From Tribonema minus (lineage: Eukaryota > Sar > Xanthophyceae > Tribonematales > Tribonemataceae), in assembly GCA_017506865.1 (NCBI GenBank), contig JAFCMP010000046.1, positions 1,054,001-1,118,000 on the forward strand: DNA of 64,000 nt, read 5' to 3'. A program made the translations under genes and the position numbers. Of the stretch, positions 12,730-23,730 are shown piece by piece. Numbering within the stretch: the stretch's first letter is position 1; every line of letters begins with the position of its first letter. The notes under the pieces were generated by a model. It had not been told where the DNA came from. It did not search any database and worked only from the letters and a program-made list of their open reading frames with translations.

Positions 12730-15700
12730 CTACGCGCATGGCACCGGCACGCCTGCAGGGGACATGCGCATGCCAGCGCCGGGGCTGCTGCCGCTGCTGT
12801 CGCGTTCCACAGCGGCCGCTGCAGCGCTGCTTGCCACAGTGCTCGTCGGCGCAAGGCACAGCCGCAGGCCCAGCGGAGACGCGCCGCCGCGGTCGCTCAG
12901 GATGCTCTCGCCGCGCGCGCTGCCGCCGCTGCCGCCGCCGCTGCTGCTGCCACCGCTGCTGCCGAACGCGGACGCGGCGCCGCTTCCGCCGCCTGCGGTG
13001 GTGTCGATGGTCAGCCTTGGAACGCCGCCTCCCTCCGCTGCTGCCATCGTTGAACCCATCTGTGCTGTCGCAGCTGCAGGCGCCACCGCCGCCGGCGCCG
13101 CTGCTGCAGCCGGTGCCGCTGCCGCCGCTGCTTGCGCCGCCGCATACGGCACTGCCGCCGCCGCCGCCGTTGGCGCTGTTTGCGCAGCCGCACCCGGCGG
13201 CGCCAAAGGGGCAGCAGCTGCCGGCGCGCCAAACGTGTGCTGGTTTGCGGCCGCAGCTACTCCGTACAGGCTTGTTGCCGACAGGGCCTGCATGCGGGCG
13301 ATCTCCTGCCTGGGGTCCCTGTCCCCGCCGAGCGCGCGGTGAGCGCTGTGGCGGAACTCCGCCTGAGCACTGAGCGCCTCGGTGATCATCCAATCCTTGG
13401 AGATGAGTCCGGCTAAAAAAGAAATTGCGGGGGGGGGGAGGGGGGAGGCGATGCAGAGAGGGTTGGGTCTGAGTGCACCAGCATGAGATAGGTGCAGAAG
13501 CGCAGTGCGAGGACAGGTGTTGCTGAGCTGTCGAGAGTCTGCCGCAGTGCCAAGTAGCGATTTCGGCGCAAAGCGTGGAGGAGATCAGCCTGGCTGCAGG
13601 TGGCATCGTCACAAGACGGAAAGAGAGATGGGACAGGCTGTCCAAACCTGTCTCACGCCAATGCTAACCCTCAGCAGCACCGTAGCGTGGCTGCAAGTCA
13701 GCGGTGATCAACTAACACAACCCGAATTCTGATGTACTTGCATCTGCCTCCAAGCTCCTCGAGTCACTGCTTTTAAATGAAACTTCACCTCCAAGTTCAA
13801 AGCACCTCGGCACCAGTCGATGAGCAGCTTTCAGCCTCGGCTTACACGCAACTTCATCTCCAACTTCAACTCACCTTGGCACCAGTACATCAGCACGTTT
13901 AGCCTCGGCTTACATGCAACTTCAGCTCCAACCTCAACTCACCTCGGCACCAGTCGATGAGCAGGTTCAGCCGTGGCTCGAGCCCCTGCACCCGCCGCGT
14001 CCCCTTGGTACCCTCGTGCAGCGTCATCAGCGGCTCAGCAGCACGCCATGCCCCCATCCCCTCCTCTATCATCTCCTCCACCTCCGAATCCAGCGCGCTC
14101 CCCTCTCCGCCGCCGTCATCGCTGCTGTCGCTGAAGTCATACTTGCCGCCGCCGCCGCTGCCGCCGCCGCTGCTGCCGCCGCCGCCGCCGCTGCTGCCGT
14201 CGCTCTCCCACCCCCACCACGCATCTGCCTCGGGGCCTTGCTCTTCGGGGCGCAGCTCACGCAGCACCGTGCGCATGGCGCGGCGCCGCCGCTTGTGGTC
14301 AGCGGCAAGCGTTGCTGCGCGGCGGCGCTGCGCCTGTTCCGCGGTCTCCGCGACCTGCGGTGATGCGCAGTGTGATGATGGGATTTTGGCTGGTTTGTGA
14401 AGCAGCTCTAGTGCGCGAGGCTGGTTGGCACCGCGCTCCGCATGCCCATGGCATAATTGCAGAGGAGCAAAGCATGCGAGTGTCGTGTCACGCAAACGCT
14501 GACGGTTGGTTCGTTTGTCATTGACTACAGGCACATGCTTCAAAGTTGCGCTATGCAATGTATAAGTTGCAGGTGAGTGTGCGTGCTGTTGTGAGTAGGG
14601 CAGATGCTTCTGCAGTGTAGGTATGTGATGGTGCTTTGACGTGATTTGGGCGTTCTGCATCCGTTGCGTACGGTTTTGAGTTCTGACCGCCTGTGTACCC
14701 AAGTGTACGGAATTGGTACTCCGCATTGATGATTGACTTCGCTATTGAACTTTGACATCTGGCCAATAGGGTCACACCACACGCATGCCGCCCCACACTT
14801 CTGTGTACAAGCATTTACTTCAAACAAACAGTTACTACACTACATACCCCAGACCAATACATACCTGTGCCTGCGGCTGAGCGATGCCTCCAGCACCCTG
14901 CGCCGCTGCCTGTTGCTTCATCTTCTTCTGCTGCCGCTGCTGCTGCTGCAGCTGCCGGTGCTGCTGCAGCACGCGCTGCTGCTGCTGCAGCTGCTGCTGC
15001 TGGTACAGGCTGCGGCCCTGCGCTCCCACCGGCCCAAAGCCAGCGGCTGATGTGGAAGGGGCGGGGAACAGCGCCGGGGAAAGGTCCTGCGGCGGCGGAA
15101 CGCACCACGTGTCTGGAACTTTCCACGTGCCACCCTGATGGAACGAGGGGCGAGAATTAAGAGAAGAGGTAAGAGCGGCAGCGGCAGAGGCATGGCGCAA
15201 GTGCACGTGGCGTGCACCGTCGCTGAGGCATGCCTGAAACTTGCTGCGATGTGCAGGCTGCCGTGCTTTTCACGACGTCTAGTTCATGACTCATGAGTCG
15301 TAGCTGTGTACAGCCATGATGCCAACTGAACGCTTTCATACCAATACCGGCCAATCACCAGTACTGACATGAATCCTAGACGATACACTGGCAAGTAGAT
15401 GCGGCAAAGCCTTCTGCGTCAAGTTGAAGCATGAGGCGCCGCCGCGCACAAACCTGCAGCAGCGCTCATCAGTCACCGCTGAACCCTAACCCTAGGTCTC
15501 ACTTGCGGCAGAATGGACTTCCAGAACGGATCCAACGGCTGCGGCAGCGCGCAGATTCCCTGAACCGGGATGTACTTGCCGTTGGGGCCGGGTATGTATA
15601 CCAGCTGGGGGAAGCCCGAAACCCCGGGTACCCCTGGCACGGGGACTGGTGTTGATGGGGGCAGAGGGGGCGAGGGGGCTGAGGCAGCAGCGAGCAGCGG

Positions 15701-17540
15701 CGCGCAACGGACAACGCTTGATGGTGACCCTGTGTCTGCTGTACGTTAGGGGGTGCTGTTGCGCGTGTAGTTGAAGTTGAGGTTGCAGTTGGCATGTACA
15801 AAACAGGAATAGGTGTGGCGCGCGTAGACGTTGCGGACAGTGTGGTGAGGATGCCCGGTGCTAGCAAAGTCATGGGGCATGGGCGGGGGGGCGATGCGCT
15901 GAGACGCGCAGCAGCTGCCAGATGGCAGCTGTGGCCACACATGGTGCTTAGGTTTAGGGCCAGTTCATCCTAACCCTAACCTACCTAGCCCTGACTATCA
16001 CCCTAATCATAACCGTAAGACGGCTTGCGCGTATGCATCAGAGATGCAGCGTCTTCCATGTGAGCGTTGATAGCAATACATGGCGGAATGCGACTTAAAG
16101 TTAGGGTTAGTTAGGGTTAGTTCAGGTTTGGACGATGGCGTGACACAGCAGTAGCACAGGTGCACGTCCTTGCCTCACGTGATGGCTCATGCAGTACAGC
16201 CTTGTACCGCAACCCAGCCGACTCAAGAAACACGTCAAGGCATGTGTTCAACTGCCCCTCTGTACTTCACGCAAAATTTAGGGCTTGAAATTGAGTTTCA
16301 AGTTCGAAGCATGGAGATTGTATACGGTTTTTGTGACTCACCAGGACCCCCGAGCACCGGGATAAACGCCATGGCGGCGGGCTGTACCACCCTGTGGTAT
16401 GGAGTGCTGGTGCTCACAGGCGCAGTTGCAGTGGCGGAGACCGTGCCTGTTCCCTGCACGGTATCCTGGGGAACAGCACCCAAAGGGGTGGGCGCCGCAG
16501 GGGCGATGGATGGATGCGCCGTTGCCTTCGCCGACGCAGCAACGTCCGGTAGGGGTGCTGGAATGCTGCCAACCGCAGCCGATGCTGCAGTCGGTGCCGC
16601 TGCCGCCGCTGCTGCCACTGGTGCCGCTGCTGCCATCGGTGCCGCCACCGCCGGCGACGCCGCTGCCGGCGACGGCGCTGCCGCTGCCGGCATTGTTGCT
16701 GCCGGCATTGCTGCTGCCGCCGGCACGGGTGCCGCTCCCGCAGAGGCAGTCACAGCCGCCTGGGTATGAGGCGCGTGAGGCGGATCAGCAGCAGCGCTCA
16801 GGACGCCCCCAGCACTATCAAGGAGCGGTGCGGCGACTGCGCCTGAAACGTCATCACAGTCCATCGCCGTGCCGCTGCCTGCAACCGCTTGCGATGCGCC
16901 AGCGGCAGCGTCCTCCGCCGCTGCAGCACCGGCGGCGGCGGCAGCGGCCGCGGCAGCAGCCTTGGTGGCAGCCGCCGCCGCCGCCGCCGCCGCGGCGCCA
17001 TCGCTGCTGCCGTCGTCATCGCTTGCGCTGTCGTGTTCGACCACATCCATCGCATGCTGCGCAGCGCACAGCGGCGCGGCTTGCGAGCCGAGCGCTGAGC
17101 ACTGTTCGATGTCTGCAGCTATCGCTACGCCCCCCTGTCCATCCCCCTCCTGCAGAGCACTGCTGCCTGTCGCCTCACCCCTCGCGCCACTTTCGTCGTC
17201 CCCCGACTCCGCCCCCCCGCCGCAGACCGCACTGCCCCCCCCTGCCGCCCCCATCTCAGAGTCCGTGCGGCCCCCTATGGGGGGGCTGCCGCCGCCCTGC
17301 ACTGACGCGCCGCCTCCCGCAGGCCGCGACGGAGTCACCGCCGCCGCCGCTGCCGCTGCTGCCGCCGCCGCCGCTGCTGCAGGAGCTGCCTCCGACTGCT
17401 GCTGCTGCTGCAGCTGCTCAGCTTCGACGGCGCCTTGCATGTCGCACGCGGACACCGCGCTGCTCGTCGTGCAGTCCGACATGGGCGACGACGACGCGCT
17501 GCGCGGCGGCGTCTGCGCCGCTGCCTCCGGCGCCATCGGC

Positions 17541-17579
<39 letters not shown>

Positions 17580-18972
17580 GCGGCAGAAATCGCTGAATCG
17601 TCATGGCTAACGCCTTGCTGACCCTGGGAAGCGATACCAGATGTGCTGGAGTCAGTGGCAGCGGCCGCTGCCGGGCGAAACAGCGGCGGCACTGCTGCAG
17701 CAGCTGGTTCCGCGCCATCCGCTGCAGCATCAGCTTGAGCGGCGGCAGCGCCAGCAGCACCAGCTGCAGGAGCAGACCCCTTGCCACCACTGCCGCCGCC
17801 GCCGCTGCCATCACCCGCCACACTGCCGCCGCCGCCGCCGTTGCCACTGCCACCATTGGCAAGCTCACTGCTGCTGCTGCTGCTGATTCCGCCGCCGCCA
17901 GCGCCTCTGCCGCCGCCGCCGCCATCGCCGCCGCGGCCCTGGCCGCCGCGGCCGCCGCCGGCGCTGCGCACCTTTGCAGGCGGCGCAGCAGCTGCTGCTT
18001 CGTCGTCGTCACCCCCCATCGACACGCGTTCACGGAAGAAGCGGAACCCCTCCAAGTACAGATCATCATCCTCTGGCGGCGGCTCAGGGCGCTTGCGCTT
18101 GGCGCCGCCGGCGTCGCTGCCGCCGCCGCCGCCGCCGCCGCTGCTGCCGGCGCGCACCAGGTCGGGGCGCGAGGCTGCGGCTTTAGCAGCAGCTTTGCCT
18201 GAGGACGCGGCTTTAGTTGTCTGCGGGAGCTTCGGGCCTCCGTCGGTGGGTGCCTGAGACAAGGGTGTGTGGAGGGGGGGTATGGGTATGTGATATGACG
18301 GGTAACAGTACATGTGTCACTGCCCAAAAGCGACGTTCAGACAAAATGCTGCCAAAGACGTGAAAACGAACACACCAGGATATGTAGCAGGGATAAGAGT
18401 CGCTGACGCATAAAGCTGTCACAAATAGTTTCATTTGAACTCTTGCAACTGCAACACACCTTCTTAGATGCGTGAGCGCCCTTGCCACTCCCTCCACCGG
18501 TGCGCTTTGCCTGCCACAAACATGCAATGCAAGGTGCACGTGTCGCATAATGTCAAACACGCGCTTCATTAATGTGCATGTAGGTATGATGAATGGCGCA
18601 ACAATTTCGCATAATTAGGCTGCCAAACCGAGTGCAAAAAAGCCCGTCCGCAGATGGTCCTCCCGATCTATCACTCTCCTTTGAAGATACAATCAGGCGC
18701 TCTCCCTCGCCCCGTCCGTTGCAGCACATCCCCACACAGCAAAGAGATGTGAGCACCTTGAGACTCACTCGCTGACTCTAACTCAGACTCACCTTGACTC
18801 TCATGGGGCTGTACTCGCCAGGCAGGCGCCGGTCCACTGCCACATGAGGGCGCTTCGAGCGGCCCGCGCTCAGGCCAGTGCTGAGCGCTGGTGACGTGAG
18901 GTCAGCGTCTAAAGCCGCAGTGCTCGGCGCTGCTGCTGCTGCGGTGGGCGCAGCAGCGGTGGACGCCACCAT
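12730..18972 (-). CDS. Large low-complexity, probably nuclear protein of unknown function
   Basis: Seven minus-strand exons, in order: 18972-18793, 18510-18460, 18253-16342, 15678-15503, 15134-14865, 14354-13943, 13412-12730. Phases match at all six junctions and the total is 1,228 codons including the TAG. Most residues are Ala, Gly, Ser and Gln homopolymer. Conserved-looking islands stand out: SKRPHVAVDRRLPGEYSP (exon 1), basic AKRKRPEPPPEDDD followed by DLYLEGFRFFRERV (near residues 128-155), FPQLVYIPGPNGKYIPVQG and QPLDPFWKSILPQ (exon 4), GGTWKVPDTWCVPPP (exon 5), and RLNLLIDWCR joined to AGLISKDWMITEALS (exons 6-7). The KRKRP string looks like a nuclear localisation signal, and the Q-rich coil (exon 5) and acidic Ser/Asp segment (exon 6) suggest a transcription or chromatin factor. 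I do not recognise the family. The ATG at 18972 is chosen for its context; an acceptor just upstream means an earlier exon is possible. Confidence 0.72.
13781..13975 (-). repeat. Three tandem copies of the end of an exon plus its splice donor
   Basis: On the minus strand the exon ending at 13943 (ctcatcgactggtgccgag, then gtgagttg) is followed by two further copies, each about 69-70 bp and carrying the same exon end, donor and downstream intron text. The nearer copy (about 13850-13915) keeps gtgagttg; the farther one (about 13781-13845) has gtgctttg. The nearer copy reads tactggtgccaag at its exon end, so drift has begun. Each unit also ends in a gccgaggct block. Confidence 0.85.
15962..16125. 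repeat. Degenerate interstitial telomere-like patches
   Basis: Several CCCTAA/TTAGGG-type stretches lie in one intron of the low-complexity gene: cctaaccctaacctacc near 15969, accctaatcataaccgtaag near 16000, and gttagggttagttagggtta near 16099. Related short patches are at 9602-9655, 15481-15496 and 58018-58028. The unit is TTAGGG rather than plant-type TTTAGGG. Confidence 0.7.
17537..17581. repeat. (GCA)n trinucleotide run inside a coding exon
   Basis: About 13 nearly perfect triplets in the large exon of the minus-strand gene, encoding poly-Ala there. Several similar GCC/GCT tracts lie nearby (16970-16995, 17335-17385, 18115-18145). This is a site prone to length variation. Confidence 0.9.
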
Positions 18973-19262
18973 GCCCCCTGCGACACCGCACACGAGGCGC
19001 AGTAAGGACAGCAGATCACGTTAGCATTGTGTGTATGACAGGGTTTCATGTGGGGTACGTGATTGGGGTATCCTGGTGCGGGTCAGCCTCTAAAGCAGCA
19101 ACGCTGCTGCCGCTGCGGCGGGCGCAGCGGCGGACGCCACCATGCCCCCTCCATACGGCACATGATGCGCAGCAGCAGGATAGCAGGGCATGTTAGCGTT
19201 GTGCGTATGACATGTATGTAGTGTGGAATACGTGATTGGGGTATTCTGGTGCGGATTGTTGC
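18899..19262 (-). repeat. ~185 bp tandem duplication covering the first-exon region
   Basis: Positions about 18899-19083 and 19084-19262 share the same order of blocks: (c/g)gtcag(c)…ctctaaagc, an Ala-codon tract, gacgccaccatgccccct (the start codon context on the minus strand), a cgcagtaag/cgcagcag junction and gtgattggggtat. The copy next to the gene holds the proposed start codon; the upstream copy also carries an ATG in the same context and could act as an alternative first exon. Confidence 0.75.
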
Positions 19263-19315
19263 ACAGGGGTTTGCCACGTAGGGGTGGTTCCCATGTGCTG
19301 AGGTCTGGGATGACA

Positions 19316-19429
19316 TTACAAGGTCGCGCTGCGCAACGGTCCGCTGGGGTTGGATTCCATTCCAGGCATGGCCATCTGTACTGCCATTAAAGAAGTCAAG
19401 TGAACCGCTAAACTGGCAACTCCCGACAT
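19316..19429 (-). CDS. Possible terminal exon of an unidentified minus-strand gene
   Basis: After the acceptor gtcacag at 19430, a 37-codon frame reads MSGVASLAVHLTSL and ends PSGPLRSATL before TAA at 19318-19316. It is protein-like and hydrophobic at its start. I could not link it confidently to the other minus-strand candidate exons at 19.6-20.9 kb, so its gene is unknown. Confidence 0.3.
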   Translation of the reverse strand: MSGVASLAVHLTSLMAVQMAMPGMESNPSGPLRSATL

Positions 19430-20821
19430 CTGTGACGGACGCGGGCCACGGAACGGTCCGGGTTGCCCCTGCTGGATATGTGTGTGGAAGCGTAAAGCAT
19501 GACCTTGGCAGGTGGGGCAGAGAAGTTGGTCTAGGAACAGCATTGGCTGTGCTGTCACAAGGCAACTTGTACGCTAAAACTAGCTCTGCCGACGCGGGCA
19601 AAACGTAGCTTCATGTCCGCTTGAAGGTGCCTGCGCTCTTCGTCTGCAGCTTCATGCAGCATTCTATAGAGGCCTGGGTCAGTTTCAAGACTCGGTATGT
19701 GCCTGCACGGCGTGGACGATTGAGACGTCAACTCGTGGACAGAAAGCGTCAAGATTGACATCATGCAGCAATAATCGACACGCAAAACTAAACACATCGG
19801 CCAATCCTTGCGCGCAGAGAAGGTCAGACATTGCGACCTGGCACACGAGCAAAGTCGTCGTAAAGGCCTTATCAAAACACAGTCCCTGTAGCAGAACGAT
19901 TACGACTACCGAGCGCTTAGGGTCTTCACGGGCTTCAAGATGCCGATGCCTAGCTTCGAAATGTGCCACTTGAACAAAATCAGCACGATACACAGCACGG
20001 ACAAGATTCCAGCAGGCAAAGCACCTGACAATGATGAGATCGTCGTCGTCTGCGTCGCAAAGCGTGCGCTCCCTAGCGGCTTCTCGCCATCACAACAAAT
20101 TGCCGGTCAGACACATCATCCCAAACTGCCAGAAAAAGACTTCATACCTGGCTCGGCGTCAGGGCCTTGTCGCCAGCGGTGCCGATGATACCAATGGTCA
20201 CTCTCTGACCACTCTGCCCGGGTCGGTGCGCCGTGTCCGCACCTTCCTCCTAAATCGCTGAAGACCAAGTGCAGTTCATATTTTCAAACGGCATTCAGCT
20301 GTACTCCCTTTGGACTGTGTAAGATTTGAGCCACATGACGAGCCTGCATCAGCGCACAAGAGCTGTGAGGGACGGCAACCTGGAGGCTCGGGCAGCTTTT
20401 GTCTAGCGGTATCTTCCTCGCAGGCCTGGGCTGGCGCGATATCCAATCCAGCCTGAGAGACGACACTTCAAGGTCAGGATTTGTTGCCTCAAACAGGGGA
20501 TCCCGTGTGGATTGCACGCCACATCTGTGCATGGATCTGCTGGCATACAGCATGCAGCCCCTGCGCCTACTGTATTTTCACTTTGAACTACGGCTTCACA
20601 GCGGCGCTTGACGGCAATGCCTGAAAATATCTTAATCCCACCGAGCGTTGTGTCAAGACACTGAACCACACGCTGCTGGTGTTGCTGCTTTCGAGCGCAG
20701 CTTCCCTGCGAGCACGGCCGCGGACGCCATGGGAAGGTGTGCAAACCCGGGTTGCCAGCTGCGGGCCAGTTATGGCTACGAGAGCGGAGGAGAAAGGTTC
20801 TGCAGGTGATTCCAAGCACAC

Positions 20822-20875
20822 CTTGCAGCAGATGGCACACTTGTAGTCATAGCGCATGACATTGCGTCGTGCTGC
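20822..20875 (-). CDS. Possible zinc-finger exon (ZNF706/SERF-like)
   Basis: This is a 54-base candidate exon with a good pyrimidine tract and acceptor (tttttttcaattccag) and a GTGTGC donor. It encodes AARRNVMRYDYKCAICCK. The pattern of Ala/Arg-rich helix, aromatic residue and CxxC resembles small zinc-finger proteins such as ZNF706, in which the finger is completed by a HFESKH-type segment; a VAHFEARHRH frame lies downstream at about 19,975-19,945. The intervening exon boundaries do not resolve by eye, so the call is weak. Confidence 0.28.
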
Positions 20876-21297
20876 CTGGAATTGAAAAAAACCATTGAGG
20901 CCATGCGCGCGAGTACGGCGCATGCGTCTGCACCCAACGTGTCCGAGTGTCCGCGCCTTCAGACACATGCGGCTCGGAGGCAGTTGCAGTCGCGCGCCCA
21001 CTCACTCCTTGTAGTTGCTGCCTGCGTAGCATCCGCACCTAAGATGATTGTGCTGGAACATATTGCAGCAGCATCCCAAAGGCACAACACTGCGTACAGT
21101 TGCAGCATTTGCAGAGGCAACACCTCAGGCCACCGACGATGTCCCGGCACGCTGCATTCAGGCATGTCTTACATGTCGCATTTCGTCTCTCCACAACGTC
21201 ACTGCACACCGCTTTGCAGGCCTCACTACGTAGCACTTATGCCCTGACCTTCAAAACCTCATTGTTCAATCTCCACAGCACGCATCGGCGATCCAAC

Positions 21298-23432
21298 ATG
21301 GTCGACGTGGTGCACAAGGTGAGCCGGGTCACTTGCGTCACCTCATGTCCCTTGTTGGCAACACTTTTCAGCAGCCCTTGTATTCAAGCGACATGAATCT
21401 CTCAGCGTATTGTTGTGCGTTCATGCGGTGACGCTCTCGTGCTTGACACCGCTGCTGCAGCCTTGCACGTAGCAGATACGCTAGGCAATTATTGTGCCGG
21501 CTTGCGCAACATACACCTCGCGCTACCTGCAACGTTTAGCGCCGTATATGCCTTGTTTGACCGGAGCCCACAGCCCACTCAAGAAGCCCCGACTCTCCAT
21601 CACTGCCTACTCACACCAGCACAGCATAAGCACTACTGCCTTCCCTGCGGGCACCGCAACTGACCGTCACATGACGCTCCGCGCGCCGCCGCTGCACAAA
21701 TTGCAGACGTGCGAGGCGCCAGGCTGCCGGCTGCTGGCCAACTACGGCACGCGCGGCGTGGGCAACAAGGGGCGCCAGTTCTGCGCGGCGCACAAGCTGC
21801 CGGACATGTGCCACGTGGCGCACCGCGCGTGCGCGCGCAAGGGCTGCGAGGGCAACGCCAAGTACGGGTTCGCCGGCGCGCCCAAGACGCACTGCTGCCG
21901 CCACAGGTGCGTTGTTATTTACACACACACTCTGAAGTACTTCAGAGTGCATGCATACAGACATACGTCCATACAAATACACACACATGCATGCATGCAT
22001 GCACACATACATACATACATACTCCAAGTGCGGGTTCGCCGGCGCGCCCAAGACACACTGCTGCCGACACAGGTGCGTTGTTGTTTACATACATACATAT
22101 ATACAAACATACGCAGAAGTACATGCATACATACATACATACGTACACACATACATACATGCATACATACATACATGCACACATGCAGCATGCATACATA
22201 CATGCATGTTTGCATACAGACATACATACACACACACATACACACATACACACAAACGTGCACACATGCAAACACGTCGTGCAGGTCTCGTGAGTTGCGT
22301 GCTGCAACGCCGGTGGGCTTCTTGTTGTGCTGAGTTGTGCGGATGGTGTGTACCACACCACACGCCCTGTATCGCTACATAGTTCGAAAACAGTCGCTTT
22401 TGAGAGATGCGAAGGTTATATGTAAGTGCAGCAATGCGGTTGGTCCGCCTGCAGGAGAGTTTGCGGGAGGCATGCACTGGTATGGTTCCCATGGCAAGTC
22501 GATGCGCTTCCCGCACGTGCTTGATGATCGATTGCCAGGCATGATGCCGATTTCACAACGGCGCGTGACTCACCTCTCGCATCACCTCACCTCGCGCGGT
22601 GTGCCACAAGCTTGAGGGCATGAAACGTTGCATGACATCGTGCGAGCGCCGCCGCGCCTCCGTCCAATCCAGACCAACATCGCTCACATTCAAGTGCGAC
22701 TCACCTCCTGCTCTGCACCGCTGAGCGCAAGTGTGACTTAAAGGCTGGAGGCCATGGAGTGCTCTACGTTGTCGTGCGAGCGCTACCGCGCCTCCATCTA
22801 CTCTATACTTCCATCTTTAAGTTCACATTCAAGTGTGACTCACCTCTTGCTCCGCAGTGTTGCTTGCCAATGTGAATTATAGGCTGGAGGGCATGGAGTG
22901 CTCCATGTCCAACAGTGACTCACCTTTCAACAGTGACTCACCTCTCGCTCCACACTGTTGCACGCCAATGTGATACATATTTAGGCTGGAGGGCATGGAG
23001 TGCTCTACATCTTCGCGCGAGCGCTGCTGCGCCTCCATCTTCTCTATACTAACTTCAAGTGTGACTCTCCTCGCTTCACACTGTTGCTTGTCAATGTAAC
23101 AGGCTGGAGGGCATGGAGTGCTCTACGTCATCGCGTGAGCGCTGCCGCGCGTCCGGCTGCACCAGCAAGGCGCACTGGGGCGAGCCCGGGCGCGCTTCGC
23201 AGTGGTGCGAGCACCACCGGCCGCAGGGCACCGTGACCAAGGTATGTATGTATTGGTATGCATTTTGTTTACAGCATACCTACCCTCAGGGTGTTGCAGT
23301 AGTGCAAGCACTACAGACCACAAGGGCACCGTAACCAAGGTATGTATGTGTTGGTATGTACGCATTTCGCTAACCGCATACCGCACATATCTACAGTGGT
23401 GCGAGCACCACCGACCGCAGGGGGCAGCGTGA
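21298..23432 (+). CDS. EsV-1-7-type cysteine/histidine repeat protein
   Basis: Exons: 21298-21318 (MVDVVHK), 21707-21906, 23103-23241, and tentatively 23397-23432 (ending QGAA then TGA). Phases match at each junction. The protein is built of repeats CxxxxC-x(15-18)-CxxH: CEAPGC...FCAAH, CARKGC...HCCRH and CRASGC...WCEHH, with the G-M after the His (HRLEGM) typical of EsV-1-7 repeats. This family was named from Ectocarpus virus 1 and includes the brown-algal developmental regulator IMMEDIATE UPRIGHT; it is presumed to bind metal, and the molecular role is unknown. Eroding copies of exon parts flank exons 2 and 3, so the true 3' end is uncertain. A related DLLNEEPFASIKYACG segment at about 23493-23540 may be a further exon or a relic. 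Confidence 0.75.
21935..22262. repeat. CATA/CATG/CACA microsatellite with an embedded exon copy
   Basis: Long runs of acatacatac, catgcatgc and acacac fill the intron after EsV-1-7 exon 2. Within them, at about 22021-22092, sits a ~70 bp copy of the last part of exon 2 with its donor: gttcgccggcgcgcccaag through cacaggtgcgttgtt. Confidence 0.9.
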
Positions 23433-23560
23433 CCAGAGTATGTATTGATACGCATTTCGTGCACCGCATACCAACCTACCCACCGGGACCTGCTGAACGA
23501 GGAGCCGTTTGCATCGATCAAGTACGCCTGCGGTCGGTGGTGCGGCCACCACCGACCGAT
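22611..23560 (+). repeat. Tandem partial copies of EsV-1-7 exon 3 on both sides
   Basis: Upstream of exon 3, the acceptor region and first ~60 exon bases (aggctggagggcatggagtg) recur at about 22740, 22876 and 22983, with a more diverged start near 22611. Downstream, the last ~45 exon bases plus gtatgtatg donor recur at about 23284-23345 (gcaccgtaaccaaggtatg), 23391-23440, and faintly at 23524-23560. The copies have drifted, and some contain stops. Confidence 0.8.
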
Positions 23561-23730
23561 CTGCCAAACGAGGTGCCGTTTACGTCGAATCAAGTGTGCC
23601 TGTGGAACGGCGGACTGGACCGATGATCACCGACTGCAAGCGTACTTAATGCAAGCACTCCCTGACCGCAGGCATACTTGATAGACTTGAAGGGCTCGTC
23701 GTTTAGCAGGTCGCTATGATTATCAACAGC
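23490..23730. repeat. Inverted repeat of an exon-like segment
   Basis: A plus-strand frame at about 23493-23540 reads DLLNEEPFASIKYACG. The complement at about 23722-23677 reads DLLNDEPFKSIKYACG. The two arms are ~50 bases and ~140 bases apart. Protein-level similarity with synonymous and conservative changes suggests both descend from a once-coding exon. Confidence 0.7.

Noticed and set aside
12316-13053. Plus-strand Ala/Arg-rich frame of ~245 codons
   Set aside because: Antisense shadow of the last exon of the minus-strand low-complexity gene, caused by GCN repeats.
16399-17610. Plus-strand 403-codon Pro/Arg/Gln-rich frame
   Set aside because: Shadow of the large minus-strand exon; the minus-strand frame has in-phase splice junctions on both sides.
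21919-22382. Cys/His/Tyr-rich frames (VCMYVCMYV and THTYIHTYI types) on both strands
   Set aside because: Translations of the CATA microsatellite.
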